Shown in pieces: positions 45,142-55,706 of a stretch of DNA of 64,000 nt. The notes below the pieces were generated by a model, which saw nothing but the letters and a program-made list of their open reading frames with translations, did not search any database and was not told the DNA's origin. The translations under genes and the position numbers were made by a program. How positions within the stretch are numbered: the stretch's first letter is position 1; every line of letters starts with the position of its first letter. The stretch is taken from contig NZ_AP026966.1 of NCBI RefSeq assembly GCF_027923905.1, positions 682,001 through 746,000 on the forward strand, given 5' to 3'. The stretch comes from Massilia varians. Its GTDB lineage: Bacteria; Pseudomonadota; Gammaproteobacteria; Burkholderiales; Burkholderiaceae_D.

Positions 45142-45455
45142 GCACCGCTATCAAATTCAGCGAAGAGCGCCTGATGAAGGTGCTGCTGGCTCCGGTTATT
45201 TCCGAAAAGGCGACCTTCGTCGCTGAAAAGAACGAACAGATCGTGTTCAAGGTTCTGCCGGATGCAACCAAGCCGGAAATCAAGGCTGCCGTCGAACTGC
45301 TGTTCAAGGTCGAAGTGGAATCGGTGCAAACCGTCAACCGCGAAGGCAAGGTCAAGCGTTCGGGCCGTTTCACCGGTCGCCGCAACCACACCAAGCGCGC
45401 TTTCGTGGCCCTCAAGCCGGGTCAGGAAATCAATTTTGTCGAGGAGGCTAAATAA
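45138..45455 (+). CDS. rplW: 50S ribosomal protein L23
   Basis: 105 residues; motifs [10 protein letters not shown] and the extended loop ([16 protein letters not shown]). It sits at the exit tunnel and docks trigger factor and SRP. The start overlaps rplD (ATGA) and the stop TAA shares one base with the rplB ATG, so translation is coupled. Confidence 0.98.
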   Translation: MSTAIKFSEERLMKVLLAPVISEKATFVAEKNEQIVFKVLPDATKPEIKAAVELLFKVEVESVQTVNREGKVKRSGRFTGRRNHTKRAFVALKPGQEINFVEEAK

Positions 45456-46282
45456 TGGCACTCGTTAAGATGAAGCCAACCTCCCCAGGCCGCCGCGGCA
45501 TGGTGAAGGTTGTGAACAGCGACCTGTACAAAGGTCGTCCGTTCGCAGCCCTGGTTGAGAAGAAATCGAAGACTGCTGGCCGTAACAACAACGGTCACAT
45601 CACCACCCGTCACATCGGCGGTGGCCACAAGCAGCACTACCGTCTGGTCGACTTCAAGCGCCAGAAGGACGGCATCCCTGCCAAGGTCGAGCGTATCGAA
45701 TACGACCCGAACCGTACCGCGCACATCGCTCTGCTGTGCTACGCGGACGGCCAGCGTGCGTACATCATCGCTCCGAAGGGCGTCGCTGTCGGCGATACCC
45801 TGATGAACGGTTCGGAAGCACCGATCAAGGCCGGTAACTGCCTGCCGATCCGCAACATCCCGGTTGGTACCGTGATGCACTGCGTCGAAATGCTGCCGGG
45901 CAAAGGCGCACAGATGGCCCGCACCGCCGGCGCCGCTGTCGTCCTGATGGCCCGCGAAGGCACCTACGCCCAGGTTCGCCTGCGCTCGGGTGAAGTCCGT
46001 CGCGTGCACATCGAGTGCCGTGCAACCGTGGGTGAAGTCGGCAACGCCGAGCACAGCCTGCGCAAGATCGGTAAAGCCGGTGCGATGCGTTGGCGCGGTG
46101 TCCGCCCGACCGTCCGTGGTGTCGTCATGAACCCGATCGACCACCCGCACGGTGGTGGTGAAGGCCGTACGGCAGCAGGTCGCCATCCGGTGTCGCCATG
46201 GGGCCAGCAGACCAAGGGCAAGAAGACGCGTTCGAACAAGCGCACTTCGTCGATGATCGTCTCGCGCCGCGGCAAGAAATAA
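45455..46282 (+). CDS. rplB: 50S ribosomal protein L2
   Basis: 275 residues; conserved [19 protein letters not shown] and the peptidyl-transferase-near segment [14 protein letters not shown] with its essential His. It bridges the subunits and is needed for peptide-bond formation. Overlaps rplW by 1 nt. Confidence 0.98.
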   Translation: MALVKMKPTSPGRRGMVKVVNSDLYKGRPFAALVEKKSKTAGRNNNGHITTRHIGGGHKQHYRLVDFKRQKDGIPAKVERIEYDPNRTAHIALLCYADGQRAYIIAPKGVAVGDTLMNGSEAPIKAGNCLPIRNIPVGTVMHCVEMLPGKGAQMARTAGAAVVLMAREGTYAQVRLRSGEVRRVHIECRATVGEVGNAEHSLRKIGKAGAMRWRGVRPTVRGVVMNPIDHPHGGGEGRTAAGRHPVSPWGQQTKGKKTRSNKRTSSMIVSRRGKK

Positions 46283-46292
46283 GGGATAACAC

Positions 46293-46568
46293 ATGACTCG
46301 TTCATTGAAAAAAGGGCCGTTCATTGACGCCCACCTGGTGAAGAAAGTCGAAGCCGCGCAAGCGACCAAAGACAAGAAGCCAGTCAAAACCTGGTCGCGC
46401 CGCTCGACGATCACTCCTGACTTCATCGGTCTGACCATCGCCGTGCACAACGGCAAGGTCCACGTGCCGGTGTACGTGTCGGAGAACATGGTCGGCCACA
46501 AGCTCGGCGAATTCGCGCTGACCCGTACGTTCAAGGGCCACGCTGCTGACAAGAAGGCGAAACGATAA
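46293..46568 (+). CDS. rpsS: 30S ribosomal protein S19
   Basis: 91 residues starting [12 protein letters not shown], with [27 protein letters not shown]. It binds the 30S head with S13 and contacts the A-site tRNA region. The stop TAA shares one base with the ATG of rplV. Confidence 0.98.
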   Translation: MTRSLKKGPFIDAHLVKKVEAAQATKDKKPVKTWSRRSTITPDFIGLTIAVHNGKVHVPVYVSENMVGHKLGEFALTRTFKGHAADKKAKR

Positions 46569-46897
46569 TGGAAACTAAAGCAATCCTCAAAGGCGTTCGC
46601 CTGTCGGAACAAAAGGGCCGCCTGGTGGCAGACCTGATCCGCGGCAAGAAAGTTGACGCAGCACTCAACATTCTGCAGTTCAGCCCGAAGAAGGGCGCGA
46701 CCATCATCAAGAAGGTTCTCGAGTCGGCAATCGCCAACGCGGAACACAACGATGGCGCCGACATCGACGAGCTGAAGGTCGTGCAGATCTACGTTGAAAA
46801 GGGCCCGATCCTGAAGCGCTTCACCGCACGTGCGAAGGGCCGCGGCGATCGCATTTCGAAACAATCCTGTCACATCTACGTGACTGTCGGTAACTAA
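46568..46897 (+). CDS. rplV: 50S ribosomal protein L22
   Basis: 109 residues. The beta-hairpin loop ([19 protein letters not shown]) lines the exit tunnel at the macrolide site and looks wild type. It overlaps rpsS by 1 nt; 11 nt to rpsC. Confidence 0.98.
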   Translation: METKAILKGVRLSEQKGRLVADLIRGKKVDAALNILQFSPKKGATIIKKVLESAIANAEHNDGADIDELKVVQIYVEKGPILKRFTARAKGRGDRISKQSCHIYVTVGN

Positions 46898-46908
46898 GGG
46901 GTCACACG

Positions 46909-47703
46909 ATGGGTCAGAAAATCCACCCAACCGGCTTCCGCCTGGCGGTCACCCGTAACTGGGCGTCGCGCTGGTATGCTGGCAACGGCAACTTCGCCGA
47001 AATGCTGAAGGAAGACCTGGAAGCTCGCGCTTTCCTGAAGAAGAAGCTGAAGAACGCTTCGGTCGGCCGTATCGTCATCGAGCGTCCTGCCAAGAACGCG
47101 CGCTTCACCATCTACTCGTCGCGTCCTGGCGTCGTGATCGGCAAGAAGGGCGAAGACATCGAAGTGCTGAAGTCGTCGCTGACGAAGATCATGGGCGTGC
47201 CTGTGCACGTCAATATCGAAGAGATCCGCAAGCCGGAAATCGATTCGCAGCTGATCGCCGATTCGATCGCCCAGCAGCTCGAAAAGCGCATCATGTTCCG
47301 TCGCGCCATGAAGCGTGCGATGCAGAACGCCATGCGTCTGGGCGCTGTCGGCATCAAGATCATGTCGTCGGGCCGCCTGAACGGCATCGAAATCGCACGT
47401 ACCGAATGGTACCGCGAAGGCCGTGTGCCTCTGCACACCCTGCGCGCCGATATCGACTACGGCACCAGCGAAGCATCGACCACCTACGGCATCATCGGCG
47501 TCAAGGTGTGGGTCTACAAGGGCGATCGTTCGGCAACGGGCGAAGCACCAGTGATCGACACCCCGGCCGACGAGAAGAAGCCACGCGGCCCGCGCCGCGA
47601 TGACGGCAAGCCTGCCGGCCGTGGCCGTCCGGGCGCCAAGCCAGGTACCGCACCAGCAGGCCGCCGCGCTGCCAAGCCGGCTGCTGAGAAAGCAGGAGAA
47701 TAA
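46909..47703 (+). CDS. rpsC: 30S ribosomal protein S3
   Basis: 264 residues with the KH domain ([15 protein letters not shown]) and the C-terminal domain ([31 protein letters not shown]). The last 40 or so residues are a low-complexity Arg/Gly/Ala/Pro/Lys tail, longer than in E. coli but usual in Burkholderiales. It shapes the mRNA entry channel. Confidence 0.98.
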   Translation: MGQKIHPTGFRLAVTRNWASRWYAGNGNFAEMLKEDLEARAFLKKKLKNASVGRIVIERPAKNARFTIYSSRPGVVIGKKGEDIEVLKSSLTKIMGVPVHVNIEEIRKPEIDSQLIADSIAQQLEKRIMFRRAMKRAMQNAMRLGAVGIKIMSSGRLNGIEIARTEWYREGRVPLHTLRADIDYGTSEASTTYGIIGVKVWVYKGDRSATGEAPVIDTPADEKKPRGPRRDDGKPAGRGRPGAKPGTAPAGRRAAKPAAEKAGE

Positions 47704-47705
47704 GC

Positions 47706-48125
47706 ATGCTGCAGCCAAACCGCAGAAAGTATCGTAAAGAGCAGAAGGGCCGTAACACCGGCATTTCGCACACCCGCGGCACCTCGGTGTCGTTCGGTGA
47801 GTTCGGCCTGAAGGCAGTTGCCCGCGGCCGTATCACCGCACGTCAGATCGAAGCTGCACGTCGCGCGATGACCCGTCACATCAAGCGTGGCGGCCGTATC
47901 TGGATCCGTATCTTCCCGGACAAGCCGATCTCGAACAAGCCGGCCGAAGTCCGTATGGGTAACGGTAAGGGTAACCCGGAGTACTACGTCGCTGAAATCC
48001 AGCCAGGCAAAGTCCTGTACGAGATGGACGGCGTTGCTGAAGAACTGGCGCGCGAAGCGTTCCGCCTGGCCGCTGCCAAACTGCCGCTGGCGACCACGTT
48101 CGTGGTCCGTCAAGTCGGCCAATAA
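47706..48125 (+). CDS. rplP: 50S ribosomal protein L16
   Basis: 139 residues; start [17 protein letters not shown] and core [27 protein letters not shown]. It helps place the A-site tRNA. An Arg in the loop after EVRMGNGKG is hydroxylated in some bacteria. It is 2 nt after rpsC. Confidence 0.98.
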   Translation: MLQPNRRKYRKEQKGRNTGISHTRGTSVSFGEFGLKAVARGRITARQIEAARRAMTRHIKRGGRIWIRIFPDKPISNKPAEVRMGNGKGNPEYYVAEIQPGKVLYEMDGVAEELAREAFRLAAAKLPLATTFVVRQVGQ

Positions 48126-48137
48126 CAGGAGTTGAAT

Positions 48138-48329
48138 ATGAAAGCATCGGAACTCCGCGGCAAGGACCAGGAAGCGCTGCAGAAGGAGCTGAATGAGCTG
48201 CTGAAGGCCCAGTTCGGCCTGCGCATGCAAATCGCTACCCAGCAGCTGGGCAATACCGCGCAGCTCAAGAAAGTACGTCGCGACATCGCGCGTGTGAAGA
48301 CTGTGATGAACTCGAAGGAAGCCAAATGA
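48138..48329 (+). CDS. rpmC: 50S ribosomal protein L29
   Basis: 63 residues, two helices ([36 protein letters not shown]). ATG 48138 is preferred over TTG 48132, because AGGAG (48127-48131) fits it. It sits near the tunnel exit beside L23 and overlaps rpsQ by 4 nt. Confidence 0.97.
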   Translation: MKASELRGKDQEALQKELNELLKAQFGLRMQIATQQLGNTAQLKKVRRDIARVKTVMNSKEAK

Positions 48330-48598
48330 ACGACACCACTAAAACGGCGCTGAAGCGTACGCTGGTCGGCAAGGTCGTGTCCGACAAAATGGACAAGACG
48401 GTGACCGTCCTGATCGAGCGTCACGTGAAGCACCCGCTGTACGGCAAGATCATCGTGCGTTCGAACAAGTATCACGCGCACGACGAGACCAACCAGGTCA
48501 AGACCGGCGACACGGTCGAGATCACGGAAGGTCGCCCGATCTCGAAGACGAAGGCCTGGACCGTGACCCGTGTTGTGCAGCAAGCACAGGTCATCTAA
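48326..48598 (+). CDS. rpsQ: 30S ribosomal protein S17
   Basis: 90 residues, an OB fold with [18 protein letters not shown] and [19 protein letters not shown]. It is a primary 16S rRNA binder of the 30S body. Last gene of the S10 operon; a hairpin and the spc promoter follow. Confidence 0.98.
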   Translation: MNDTTKTALKRTLVGKVVSDKMDKTVTVLIERHVKHPLYGKIIVRSNKYHAHDETNQVKTGDTVEITEGRPISKTKAWTVTRVVQQAQVI

Positions 48599-48614
48599 AG
48601 CCTAAAAATTTGTC

Positions 48615-48643
48615 TTGCGTGGCCCGCTGGTATCTGTGATACT
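48615..48643 (+). promoter_or_regulatory. Sigma-70 promoter of the spc operon
   Basis: TTGCGT (48615-48620), 17-bp spacer, GATACT (48638-48643). It lies inside the end of the S10 operon, and its spacer and -10 are also part of a hairpin (48622-48650). Confidence 0.65.
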
Positions 48644-48650
48644 AGCGGGC
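48622..48650 (+). terminator. Hairpin ending the S10 operon, overlapping the spc promoter
   Basis: GCCCGCTGGTATC (48622-48634), loop TGT, GATACTAGCGGGC (48638-48650): 13 bp with one G-T pair, followed by TTCGTT. It would form in S10 readthrough RNA and is encoded by the same bases as the -10 element. Confidence 0.6.
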
Positions 48651-48772
48651 TTCGTTCATGTGTTGCCGCAGTATGCCCCCGCGGTTCTGCGGCCTGTAAC
48701 GAATGGAAAGTCCATCACCCAAACATGGGGCTCCAGCAGGGGCGTCATGGCGGGACCAAGACTGACCGCAGG

Positions 48773-48796
48773 CCCACGGTTTCCGTGGGGTTTTCT
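48773..48796 (+). terminator. Terminator-like hairpin in the rplN leader
   Basis: CCCACGG (48773-48779), loop TTT, CCGTGGG (48783-48789), then GTTTTCT. It is a compact stem with a short U-run, 28 nt before the rplN ATG. It could attenuate spc transcription or protect the 5' end. Confidence 0.45.
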
Positions 48797-48823
48797 ACGG
48801 CTTAAGTTGGGAAAGAAAATACT

Positions 48824-49192
48824 ATGATTCAAACCGAAAGCCGGCTCGAAGTGGCCGACAACACCGGTGCCAAGGAAGTTCTGTGCATCAAGGTGTTGGG
48901 CGGCTCGAAGCGCCGTTATGCGAGCATTGGCGACATCATCAAGGTCACCGTGAAGGTGGCTGCGCCGCGTGGTCGCGTCAAGAAGGGCGAAATTTACAAC
49001 GCCGTGGTTGTGCGTACCGCTAAAGGTGTGCGCCGCCAGGACGGTTCCCTGGTGAAGTTCGATGGCAATGCCGCCGTCCTGCTGAACAGCAAGCTGGAGC
49101 CGATCGGTACCCGTATCTTTGGACCGGTCACGCGCGAACTGCGTACCGAGAAGTTCATGAAGATCGTGTCCCTGGCACCTGAAGTTCTGTAA
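48824..49192 (+). CDS. rplN: 50S ribosomal protein L14
   Basis: 122 residues; start [27 protein letters not shown] and core [19 protein letters not shown]. It forms intersubunit bridge contacts with 16S rRNA and is the site where RsfS docks. First gene of the spc operon. Confidence 0.98.
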   Translation: MIQTESRLEVADNTGAKEVLCIKVLGGSKRRYASIGDIIKVTVKVAAPRGRVKKGEIYNAVVVRTAKGVRRQDGSLVKFDGNAAVLLNSKLEPIGTRIFGPVTRELRTEKFMKIVSLAPEVL

Positions 49193-49201
49193 GGAGTCGA
49201 C

Positions 49202-49516
49202 ATGGATAAGATTCGTAAAAACGACGAAGTCATCGTTCTGGCCGGTAAAGACAAGGGCAAGCGTGGCGTCGTTCAGAAGCGTGTAGACGCTGAACACGTC
49301 ATCGTTGAAGGCGTCAACGTCGCTAAAAAAGCGACCAAGCCGAACCCGATGACCGGTGTTACTGGTGGTATCGTCGACAAGACTATGCCGATTCACGTGT
49401 CGAACGTCGCGCTGTTCAACGCTGCGACCGGCAAGGCAGATCGCGTTGGCTTCAAAGATGTGGACGGCAAAAAAGTCCGCGTCTTCAAGTCGAACGGCGA
49501 AGTAGTGAAGGGGTAA
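49202..49516 (+). CDS. rplX: 50S ribosomal protein L24
   Basis: 104 residues with the KOW motif [19 protein letters not shown]. It is an assembly initiator near the tunnel exit. It starts 9 nt after rplN and is followed by rplE after 5 nt. Confidence 0.98.
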   Translation: MDKIRKNDEVIVLAGKDKGKRGVVQKRVDAEHVIVEGVNVAKKATKPNPMTGVTGGIVDKTMPIHVSNVALFNAATGKADRVGFKDVDGKKVRVFKSNGEVVKG

Positions 49517-49521
49517 GATAA

Positions 49522-50061
49522 ATGGCCCGTCTCCAACAAATTTACAAAGACAAGATCGTCGCCGAACTGACCGAGAAATTCGGCTACAAGTCGGTGATGG
49601 AAGTCCCGCGCCTGACCAAGATCACCCTGAACATGGGTCTGTCGGAAGCAGTCGCCGACAAGAAAGTCATCGAGCACGCCACTGGCGACCTGACCAAGAT
49701 CGCCGGCCAGAAGCCGGTCGTCACCAAGGCACGCAAGGCAATCGCAGGCTTCAAGATCCGCGAAGGCTACCCGATCGGCACGATGGTCACCCTGCGTGGC
49801 AATCGCATGTACGAATTCCTGGACCGCTTCATCACCGTGGCCCTGCCGCGCGTGCGTGACTTCCGTGGTGTCAACGGCAAATCCTTCGATGGCCGTGGCA
49901 ACTACAACATCGGCGTCAAAGAGCAGATCATCTTCCCGGAAATCGATTACGACAAGATCGATGCGCTGCGTGGCATGAACATCTCGATCACCACCACCGC
50001 TAAGACCGACGAAGAAGCCAAAGCGCTGCTCGCCGCCTTCAAATTCCCGTTCAGGAACTAA
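49522..50061 (+). CDS. rplE: 50S ribosomal protein L5
   Basis: 179 residues; [35 protein letters not shown] and [17 protein letters not shown]. It binds 5S rRNA and contacts S13 and P-site tRNA. Confidence 0.98.
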   Translation: MARLQQIYKDKIVAELTEKFGYKSVMEVPRLTKITLNMGLSEAVADKKVIEHATGDLTKIAGQKPVVTKARKAIAGFKIREGYPIGTMVTLRGNRMYEFLDRFITVALPRVRDFRGVNGKSFDGRGNYNIGVKEQIIFPEIDYDKIDALRGMNISITTTAKTDEEAKALLAAFKFPFRN

Positions 50062-50065
50062 GAGC

Positions 50066-50371
50066 ATGGCAAAACTTGCACTGATTAACCGCGAACAGAA
50101 GCGTGCAGACCTGGTGGAGAAATTCGCCGCAAAGCGTGCAGCTCTGAAAGCAATCATCGACGACCAGTCGAAGTCGGAAGAAGAACGTTACGAAGCGCGC
50201 CTGAAGCTGCAGGCTCTGCCGCGCAACTCGGCCCCGACCCGCCAGCGTAACCGCTGCGCCATGACCGGCCGTCCACGTGGCACTTTCCGTAAATTCGGTC
50301 TGGCCCGTACCAAACTCCGCGAATTCGCCATGAAAGGCGAAATCCCGGGTATGACCAAAGCTAGCTGGTAA
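50066..50371 (+). CDS. rpsN: 30S ribosomal protein S14 (zinc-independent form)
   Basis: 101 residues, the long C-minus type without the CxxC zinc ribbon. Core [13 protein letters not shown] and [14 protein letters not shown]. It belongs to the 30S head. A zinc-ribbon paralogue, if any, is not in the window. Confidence 0.98.
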   Translation: MAKLALINREQKRADLVEKFAAKRAALKAIIDDQSKSEEERYEARLKLQALPRNSAPTRQRNRCAMTGRPRGTFRKFGLARTKLREFAMKGEIPGMTKASW

Positions 50372-50385
50372 TAGGAGAATAAGCA

Positions 50386-50781
50386 ATGAGTATGAGCGAT
50401 CCTATCGCCGATATGCTGACCCGCATCCGCAACGCACAGACCGTTTCGAAGACCACCGTCAACATGCCGTCGTCGAAAGTCAAAGTTGCGATCGCCAACG
50501 TCCTGAAGGACGAGGGTTACATCGAAGATTTCGCCGTGACCACCGAAGGTGGCAAGGCTGAACTGAAAATCGGTTTGAAGTATTACACCGGCCGTCCGGT
50601 CATCGAGCGCATCGAGCGCGTGTCCCGTCCTGGCCTGCGCGTCTACAAAGGCAAGAACGAGATCCCGTCGGTCATGAACGGCCTGGGCGTGGCAATCGTC
50701 TCGACCCCGCAGGGCGTGATGACCGATCGCAAGGCACGTGCTACCGGTGTCGGTGGCGAAGTGCTGTGCTACGTGGCTTAA
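50386..50781 (+). CDS. rpsH: 30S ribosomal protein S8
   Basis: 131 residues, starting [18 protein letters not shown], with [27 protein letters not shown]. It binds helix 21 of 16S rRNA; in E. coli it represses the spc operon by binding near rplE. SD AGGAG (50373-50377). Confidence 0.98.
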   Translation: MSMSDPIADMLTRIRNAQTVSKTTVNMPSSKVKVAIANVLKDEGYIEDFAVTTEGGKAELKIGLKYYTGRPVIERIERVSRPGLRVYKGKNEIPSVMNGLGVAIVSTPQGVMTDRKARATGVGGEVLCYVA

Positions 50782-50790
50782 GGAGTAGAC

Positions 50791-51324
50791 ATGTCTCGAG
50801 TAGCTAAGATGCCAATCGCCGTCCCGGCAGGTACCGATGTCGCGATCACCGCGTCGTCGATCACCGTCAAGGGCCCGCTCGGCACCCTGACCCAGTCCCT
50901 GAACGGCCTGGTCAAAGTGGAAAACAACAACGGCACGCTGACCTTCAACGTGGTGGACGATTCCCGTGAATCGAACGCCATGTCGGGCACCCTGCGCGCC
51001 CTGGTTAACAACATGGTTACCGGCGTCACCAAGGGCTTCGAGCGCAAGCTGAACCTGGTGGGCGTGGGCTACAAGGCAGCTGTGCAGGGCAACGCCCTGA
51101 ACCTGTCGCTGGGCTTCTCGCACCCGGTGCTGCACGCGATGCCGGAAGGCGTCACCGCGACCACCCCGACCCCGACCGAAATCGTGATCAAGGGTATCGA
51201 TCGCCAGAAGGTCGGCCAGACGGCCGCTGAAGTGCGCGCTTACCGCGCTCCTGAGCCTTACAAGGGCAAGGGCGTCCGTTATTCGGACGAAGTGGTGAAG
51301 CTTAAAGAAACCAAGAAGAAATAA
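50791..51324 (+). CDS. rplF: 50S ribosomal protein L6
   Basis: 177 residues with two alike domains; conserved [25 protein letters not shown] and the C-terminal [16 protein letters not shown]. It lies near the sarcin-ricin loop and factor-binding site. Confidence 0.98.
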   Translation: MSRVAKMPIAVPAGTDVAITASSITVKGPLGTLTQSLNGLVKVENNNGTLTFNVVDDSRESNAMSGTLRALVNNMVTGVTKGFERKLNLVGVGYKAAVQGNALNLSLGFSHPVLHAMPEGVTATTPTPTEIVIKGIDRQKVGQTAAEVRAYRAPEPYKGKGVRYSDEVVKLKETKKK

Positions 51325-51335
51325 TCGGAGCTGAC

Positions 51336-51698
51336 ATGGACAAGAAACAATCGCGTCTGCGTCGCGGACGTCAAACCCGCATCAAGATCGCCCAGCTGGG
51401 CGTGAACCGTCTGTCGGTTCACCGCACCAACCTGCACATCTATGCGAACCTGATCAGCCCGGACGCTAAGGTGCTGGTGTCGGCCTCGACGCTGGAAGCT
51501 GAAGTGCGTGCTGAACTGGCAGGCAAGACCGGCGCCGGCGGCAACGCTGCCGCTGCTGCCCTGGTTGGCAAGCGCGTCGCAGAGAAAGCACTGAAAGCAG
51601 GAATCACCGAAGTCGCATTCGACCGTTCGGGTTTCCGTTACCACGGCCGTGTGAAGGCGCTGGCAGAAGCCGCGCGTGAAGCCGGTCTGAAGTTCTAA
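51336..51698 (+). CDS. rplR: 50S ribosomal protein L18
   Basis: 120 residues; [17 protein letters not shown] near the N-terminus and [27 protein letters not shown] at the end. It binds 5S rRNA with L5. Confidence 0.98.
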   Translation: MDKKQSRLRRGRQTRIKIAQLGVNRLSVHRTNLHIYANLISPDAKVLVSASTLEAEVRAELAGKTGAGGNAAAAALVGKRVAEKALKAGITEVAFDRSGFRYHGRVKALAEAAREAGLKF

Positions 51699-51710
51699 GG
51701 AAGAATCGTC

Positions 51711-52229
51711 ATGGCAAAAATGCAAGCGAAAATGGCAAGCGACAAGCCGGATGATGGCATGCGCGAGAAAATGATCGCGATCAACCGCGTCACCAAAGTG
51801 GTGAAGGGTGGTCGTATCATGGGTTTTGCAGCGCTGACCGTTGTCGGTGACGGCGATGGCCGCATCGGCATGGGCAAAGGCAAGTCGAAGGAAGTTCCTG
51901 TCGGCGTGCAAAAAGCGATGGAAGAAGCCCGCCGCAACCTGATCAAGGTGCCCCTCAAGAACGGTACGCTGCACCACACCGTGTCGGGCCGTCACGGCGC
52001 GTCGCGCGTCATGATGATGCCGGCCAAGCCTGGTACCGGCGTGATCGCTGGTGGCGCAATGCGCGCTATCTTCGAGGTGATGGGCGTGACCGACGTGGTC
52101 GCCAAGTCGACCGGTTCGTCGAACCCGTACAACCTGGTTCGTGCCACCCTCGACGGCCTGTCGAAAATGAGCACTGCCTCCGACATCGCTGCCAAGCGCG
52201 GCAAGTCGGTTGAAGACATCCTGGGTTAA
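51711..52229 (+). CDS. rpsE: 30S ribosomal protein S5
   Basis: 172 residues; [19 protein letters not shown] (the spectinomycin-related loop, KVVKGGR, is wild type) and the C-terminal [16 protein letters not shown]. It supports decoding accuracy. Confidence 0.98.
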   Translation: MAKMQAKMASDKPDDGMREKMIAINRVTKVVKGGRIMGFAALTVVGDGDGRIGMGKGKSKEVPVGVQKAMEEARRNLIKVPLKNGTLHHTVSGRHGASRVMMMPAKPGTGVIAGGAMRAIFEVMGVTDVVAKSTGSSNPYNLVRATLDGLSKMSTASDIAAKRGKSVEDILG

Positions 52230-52240
52230 GGGGAACACAC

Positions 52241-52420
52241 ATGGCAAACACTGTCAAAGTCAAGCTCGTCAAGGGCCTGATCGGTACCCGTCAGGATCAC
52301 CGTGCCACCGTGCGCGGCCTGGGTCTGCGTCGTGTCAACTCGGTCTCCGAGCTGCAGGACACCCCAGCTGTGCGTGGCATGATCAACAAAGTCGCGTACC
52401 TCGTTAAAGTTGTTTCGTAA
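52241..52420 (+). CDS. rpmD: 50S ribosomal protein L30
   Basis: A 59-residue gene read directly from the bases: ATG 52241 to TAA 52418-52420. It begins [20 protein letters not shown] and ends YLVKVVS, with [21 protein letters not shown] in the middle, as in the L30 family. SD AAGGGGAA (52228-52235). Confidence 0.97.
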   Translation: MANTVKVKLVKGLIGTRQDHRATVRGLGLRRVNSVSELQDTPAVRGMINKVAYLVKVVS

Positions 52421-52448
52421 GCCCTCGGGCTTACGTACGGAGAAATCA

Positions 52449-52880
52449 ATGGAACTCAATACCATTCAACCAGCTGACGGCGCCAAGCACGCGAAGCGTC
52501 GCGTTGGCCGCGGTATCGGCTCGGGCCTGGGCAAGACTGCCGGCCGCGGTCACAAGGGTCAGAAATCGCGTTCGGGCGGCTTCCACAAAGTCGGCTTCGA
52601 AGGCGGTCAGATGCCTCTGCAGCGTCGTCTGCCGAAGCGCGGCTTCAAGTCGCTGAACGCCAGCTTCAAGGCTGAAGTTCGTCTGTCGGACCTGAACAAC
52701 CTGGCCGTCGGCGAAATCGACATCCTGGTGCTCAAGCAAGCAGGCATCCTGCCGGTGGTGGCACGCGACGTGCGCGTCATCCTGTCGGGCGAGATCACCA
52801 AAGCGGTGACCCTCAAGGGCCTGAAGGCAACGGCCGGCGCGAAAGCGGCGATCGAAGCAGCTGGCGGTTCGGTCGCTTAA
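52449..52880 (+). CDS. rplO: 50S ribosomal protein L15
   Basis: 143 residues beginning [20 protein letters not shown], with [13 protein letters not shown] loops ([14 protein letters not shown]) and the [13 protein letters not shown] motif. ATG 52449 with SD GGAGAAA (52439-52445); an upstream in-frame start at 52410 lies inside rpmD. It is a late assembly protein of the 50S. Confidence 0.97.
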   Translation: MELNTIQPADGAKHAKRRVGRGIGSGLGKTAGRGHKGQKSRSGGFHKVGFEGGQMPLQRRLPKRGFKSLNASFKAEVRLSDLNNLAVGEIDILVLKQAGILPVVARDVRVILSGEITKAVTLKGLKATAGAKAAIEAAGGSVA

Positions 52881-52908
52881 TTGCGGCCCTGCCTGATCGG
52901 AGCAAAAA

Positions 52909-54243
52909 TTGGCGACTAATTCACAACTTGGTAAAAGCGCCGCTTCCGGCTTCCCCTGGGGTCGGCTGTGGTTTTTGCTTGGCGCATTGGTCGTGTACCG
53001 CATCGGTGCTCATATCCCGGTCCCCGGGATTGACCCGGTGCAGCTGGCAGCGCTGTTCAAGCAGAACGAAGGCGGCATCCTGGGCATGTTCAACATGTTC
53101 TCGGGTGGCGCCCTGTCCCGCTTTACCGTGTTCGCCCTCGGCATCATGCCTTACATTTCGGCTTCGATCATCATGCAGCTTGCATCGATCGTCTCGCCGC
53201 AACTCGAGGCGCTGAAGAAAGAGGGCGAAGCCGGCCGCCGCAAGATCACCCAGTACACCCGTTACTTCACGGTGGCACTGGCACTGTTCCAGGCGTTCGG
53301 TATCGCGGTCGCGCTCGAAGCGCAGCCTGGTCTCGTGCTCGATCCGGGCATGGGCTTCCGCTTCGTCACGGTGGTGACGCTCCTGACCGGCACCATGTTC
53401 CTCATGTGGCTGGGCGAGCAGATCACCGAGCGTGGTCTTGGCAACGGTATTTCGATCATCATTTTTGCCGGTATCGCAGCAGGTCTGCCGTCGGCCCTGG
53501 GTGGCTTGTTCACTCTGGTCTCGAACGGTTCGATCAGCAGCATCGCCGCGATCATCATCGTGATTCTGGTGGTGGCCGTGACGTATGCCGTCGTGTTCGT
53601 GGAACGCGGGCAGCGCAAGATTCTGGTCAATTACGCTAAACGCCAGGTCGGCAACAAGATCTACGGTGGCCAAACCAGCCATCTGCCCTTGAAGCTGAAC
53701 ATGGCAGGCGTGATCCCGCCGATCTTCGCCTCCTCGATCATCCTGTTCCCGGCGACGATCGTCGACTGGTACACGCGAGGCAAGGACGCCAGTGGCCCGT
53801 TCATCGGGTTCCTGAAAGACCTGGCCGCCTCGCTGACGACTGGTGAGCCGATCCACGCGTTGCTGTATGCGGTGGCGATTGTGTTCTTCTGCTTCTTCTA
53901 TACGGCGCTGGTATTTAACAGCAAGGAAACGGCGGACAACTTGAAGAAGAGCGGCGCGTTTGTTCCGGGCATCCGTCCGGGCGAGCAGACTGCACGCTAC
54001 ATCGACAAGATCCTGATGCGCCTGACCCTGGCCGGTGCGGTCTATATCACCCTGGTGTGCCTGGTGCCGGAGTTCATGACCTCGCAGTGGAAAGTTCCTT
54101 TCTACTTCGGTGGCACGTCGCTCCTCATCGTTGTTGTGGTGACGATGGACTTCATGGCACAAGTGCAGAACTACGTCATGTCGCAGCAATATGATTCGCT
54201 GCTGCGCAAGGCGAATTTCAAGGGCGGAATTCCGTCGCGATAA
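52909..54243 (+). CDS. secY: SecY, channel subunit of the Sec translocase
   Basis: 444 residues with ten TM segments; TM2a plug region ([21 protein letters not shown]), conserved [14 protein letters not shown], and the cytoplasmic loops that bind SecA and the ribosome. The start is TTG 52909, with GGAG at 52899-52902. It exports and inserts proteins across the inner membrane. Confidence 0.97.
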   Translation: MATNSQLGKSAASGFPWGRLWFLLGALVVYRIGAHIPVPGIDPVQLAALFKQNEGGILGMFNMFSGGALSRFTVFALGIMPYISASIIMQLASIVSPQLEALKKEGEAGRRKITQYTRYFTVALALFQAFGIAVALEAQPGLVLDPGMGFRFVTVVTLLTGTMFLMWLGEQITERGLGNGISIIIFAGIAAGLPSALGGLFTLVSNGSISSIAAIIIVILVVAVTYAVVFVERGQRKILVNYAKRQVGNKIYGGQTSHLPLKLNMAGVIPPIFASSIILFPATIVDWYTRGKDASGPFIGFLKDLAASLTTGEPIHALLYAVAIVFFCFFYTALVFNSKETADNLKKSGAFVPGIRPGEQTARYIDKILMRLTLAGAVYITLVCLVPEFMTSQWKVPFYFGGTSLLIVVVVTMDFMAQVQNYVMSQQYDSLLRKANFKGGIPSR

Positions 54244-54263
54244 GCGGGGAAGGCATAGAGCGT

Positions 54264-54482
54264 ATGGCAAAAGACGACGTCATCCAAATGCAAGGGGAGA
54301 TTCTGGAGAATCTCCCGAACGCAACATTTCGCGTGAAGCTGGAAAACGGGCACGTGGTACTGGGACATATCTCGGGTAAAATGCGCATGAATTACATCCG
54401 CATTCTCCCGGGTGACAAGGTAACGGTGGAGTTGACTCCGTATGACCTGTCCCGGGCCCGCATTGTGTTCCGCACCAAGTAA
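54264..54482 (+). CDS. infA: Translation initiation factor IF-1
   Basis: 72 residues, an S1-type OB fold: [29 protein letters not shown] and [25 protein letters not shown]. Its place between secY and rpmJ is common in betaproteobacteria. Confidence 0.97.
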   Translation: MAKDDVIQMQGEILENLPNATFRVKLENGHVVLGHISGKMRMNYIRILPGDKVTVELTPYDLSRARIVFRTK

Positions 54483-54518
54483 AAATCATTAAAGTAAACG
54501 AACCGAAGAGAGTGCAAA

Positions 54519-54632
54519 ATGAAAGTTAACGCTTCAGTCAAGCGGATCTGCCGCAACTGCAAGATCATCAAGCGCAAGGGCGTGGTCCGTGTGATCTGCG
54601 TCGAGCCGCGTCACAAGCAGCGTCAAGGTTAA
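54519..54632 (+). CDS. rpmJ: 50S ribosomal protein L36
   Basis: A 37-residue gene read directly: ATG 54519, TAA 54630-54632. It starts [20 protein letters not shown] and has the zinc-ribbon ligands C11, C14, C27 and H32 (CRNC..CVEPRH). It is the zinc-containing type. Confidence 0.95.
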   Translation: MKVNASVKRICRNCKIIKRKGVVRVICVEPRHKQRQG

Positions 54633-54648
54633 TTTCGAGGAATAACGA

Positions 54649-55014
54649 ATGGCACGTATTGCAGGGGTTAACATCCCAAATCATCAGCACACCGTGATCG
54701 GCCTGACGGCTATCTACGGTATTGGCCGCCCACGTTCGCAGAAGATCTGCGATTCGACCGGCATCGCTACCAACAAGAAGGTCAAGGACCTCGACGATAA
54801 CGAACTCGAGAAGCTGCGCGACGAAGTTGCGAAGTTTGTCGTGGAAGGCGACCTGCGCCGCGAACTGTCCATGAACATCAAGCGTCTGATGGACCTGGGC
54901 TGCTACCGCGGCATGCGTCACCGCAAGGGCCTGCCAGTGCGCGGTCAGCGTACCCGCACCAATGCTCGTACCCGCAAGGGCCCGCGCAAGGCAGCTCAAT
55001 CGCTCAAGAAATAA
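54649..55014 (+). CDS. rpsM: 30S ribosomal protein S13
   Basis: 121 residues; [26 protein letters not shown], then [28 protein letters not shown]. It contacts P-site tRNA and L5. First gene of the alpha group. Confidence 0.98.
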   Translation: MARIAGVNIPNHQHTVIGLTAIYGIGRPRSQKICDSTGIATNKKVKDLDDNELEKLRDEVAKFVVEGDLRRELSMNIKRLMDLGCYRGMRHRKGLPVRGQRTRTNARTRKGPRKAAQSLKK

Positions 55015-55028
55015 TCTAGGAACCGACC

Positions 55029-55439
55029 ATGGCCAAGCAACAGAGCAGCGCAGCCGCAGCAGCAGCCCGCGCACGCAAGAAAGTCAAGAAGAACGTTGCC
55101 GAGGGTATCGCCCACGTGCACGCGTCCTTCAACAACACCATCATCACGATCACCGACCGTCAGGGCAATGCTCTGTCGTGGGCAACCTCCGGCGGCGCCG
55201 GCTTCAAGGGTTCGCGCAAATCGACCCCGTTCGCAGCGCAGGTTGCTGCCGAAGCCGCAGGCAAGGTCGCTCAGGAATCGGGCGTGAAGAACCTGGAAGT
55301 GCGCATCAAGGGCCCAGGCCCTGGCCGTGAGTCGGCTGTGCGTGCACTGAACAACCTGGGTATCAAGATCACCGAAATCCAGGACGTGACCCCGGTTCCG
55401 CACAACGGCTGCCGTCCGCCGAAGCGTCGTCGTATCTAA
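55029..55439 (+). CDS. rpsK: 30S ribosomal protein S11
   Basis: 136 residues, with an Ala/Lys-rich N-terminal tail and the core [41 protein letters not shown] and [12 protein letters not shown]. It sits on the 30S platform. A terminator follows. Confidence 0.98.
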   Translation: MAKQQSSAAAAAARARKKVKKNVAEGIAHVHASFNNTIITITDRQGNALSWATSGGAGFKGSRKSTPFAAQVAAEAAGKVAQESGVKNLEVRIKGPGPGRESAVRALNNLGIKITEIQDVTPVPHNGCRPPKRRRI

Positions 55440-55499
55440 TACGACGCTGACTCGGCAGTGGGAGAGGGTGCAAACCCTCGCCTGCGTCGCGAAAAGCCA

Positions 55500-55529
55500 A
55501 CAACGGGGCCTTGCGCCCCGTTGTGTTTT
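55500..55529 (+). terminator. Intrinsic terminator after rpsK
   Basis: ACAACGGGGC (55500-55509), 5-nt loop, GCCCCGTTGT (55515-55524), then GTTTTA. It separates rpsM-rpsK from rpsD. Confidence 0.75.
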
Positions 55530-55564
55530 ACCGAATTGACCGGTGTAGTAGCCCAAAAATGGGT

Positions 55565-55570
55565 TATACT
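55565..55570 (+). promoter_or_regulatory. Possible -10 of a promoter for rpsD-rpoA-rplQ
   Basis: TATACT at 55565-55570, preceded by GGGT. The best -35-like TTGACC upstream is too far (23-bp spacer). A weak GCCG/CGGC hairpin then T6 (near 55608-55613) lies in the leader. Tentative. Confidence 0.35.
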
Positions 55571-55706
55571 GCCCGGCTCTTGTCGTCTGCCGTTTCTACG
55601 GCCGGCGTTTTTTCAAGCCACGTCCATCGAAACGCAGCGGTGGACTAGCGCCTGCCGCATCGCTCGCGATGCCTCCGGGGCGTGATTATTATTTTAAGGA
55701 TTCAAC

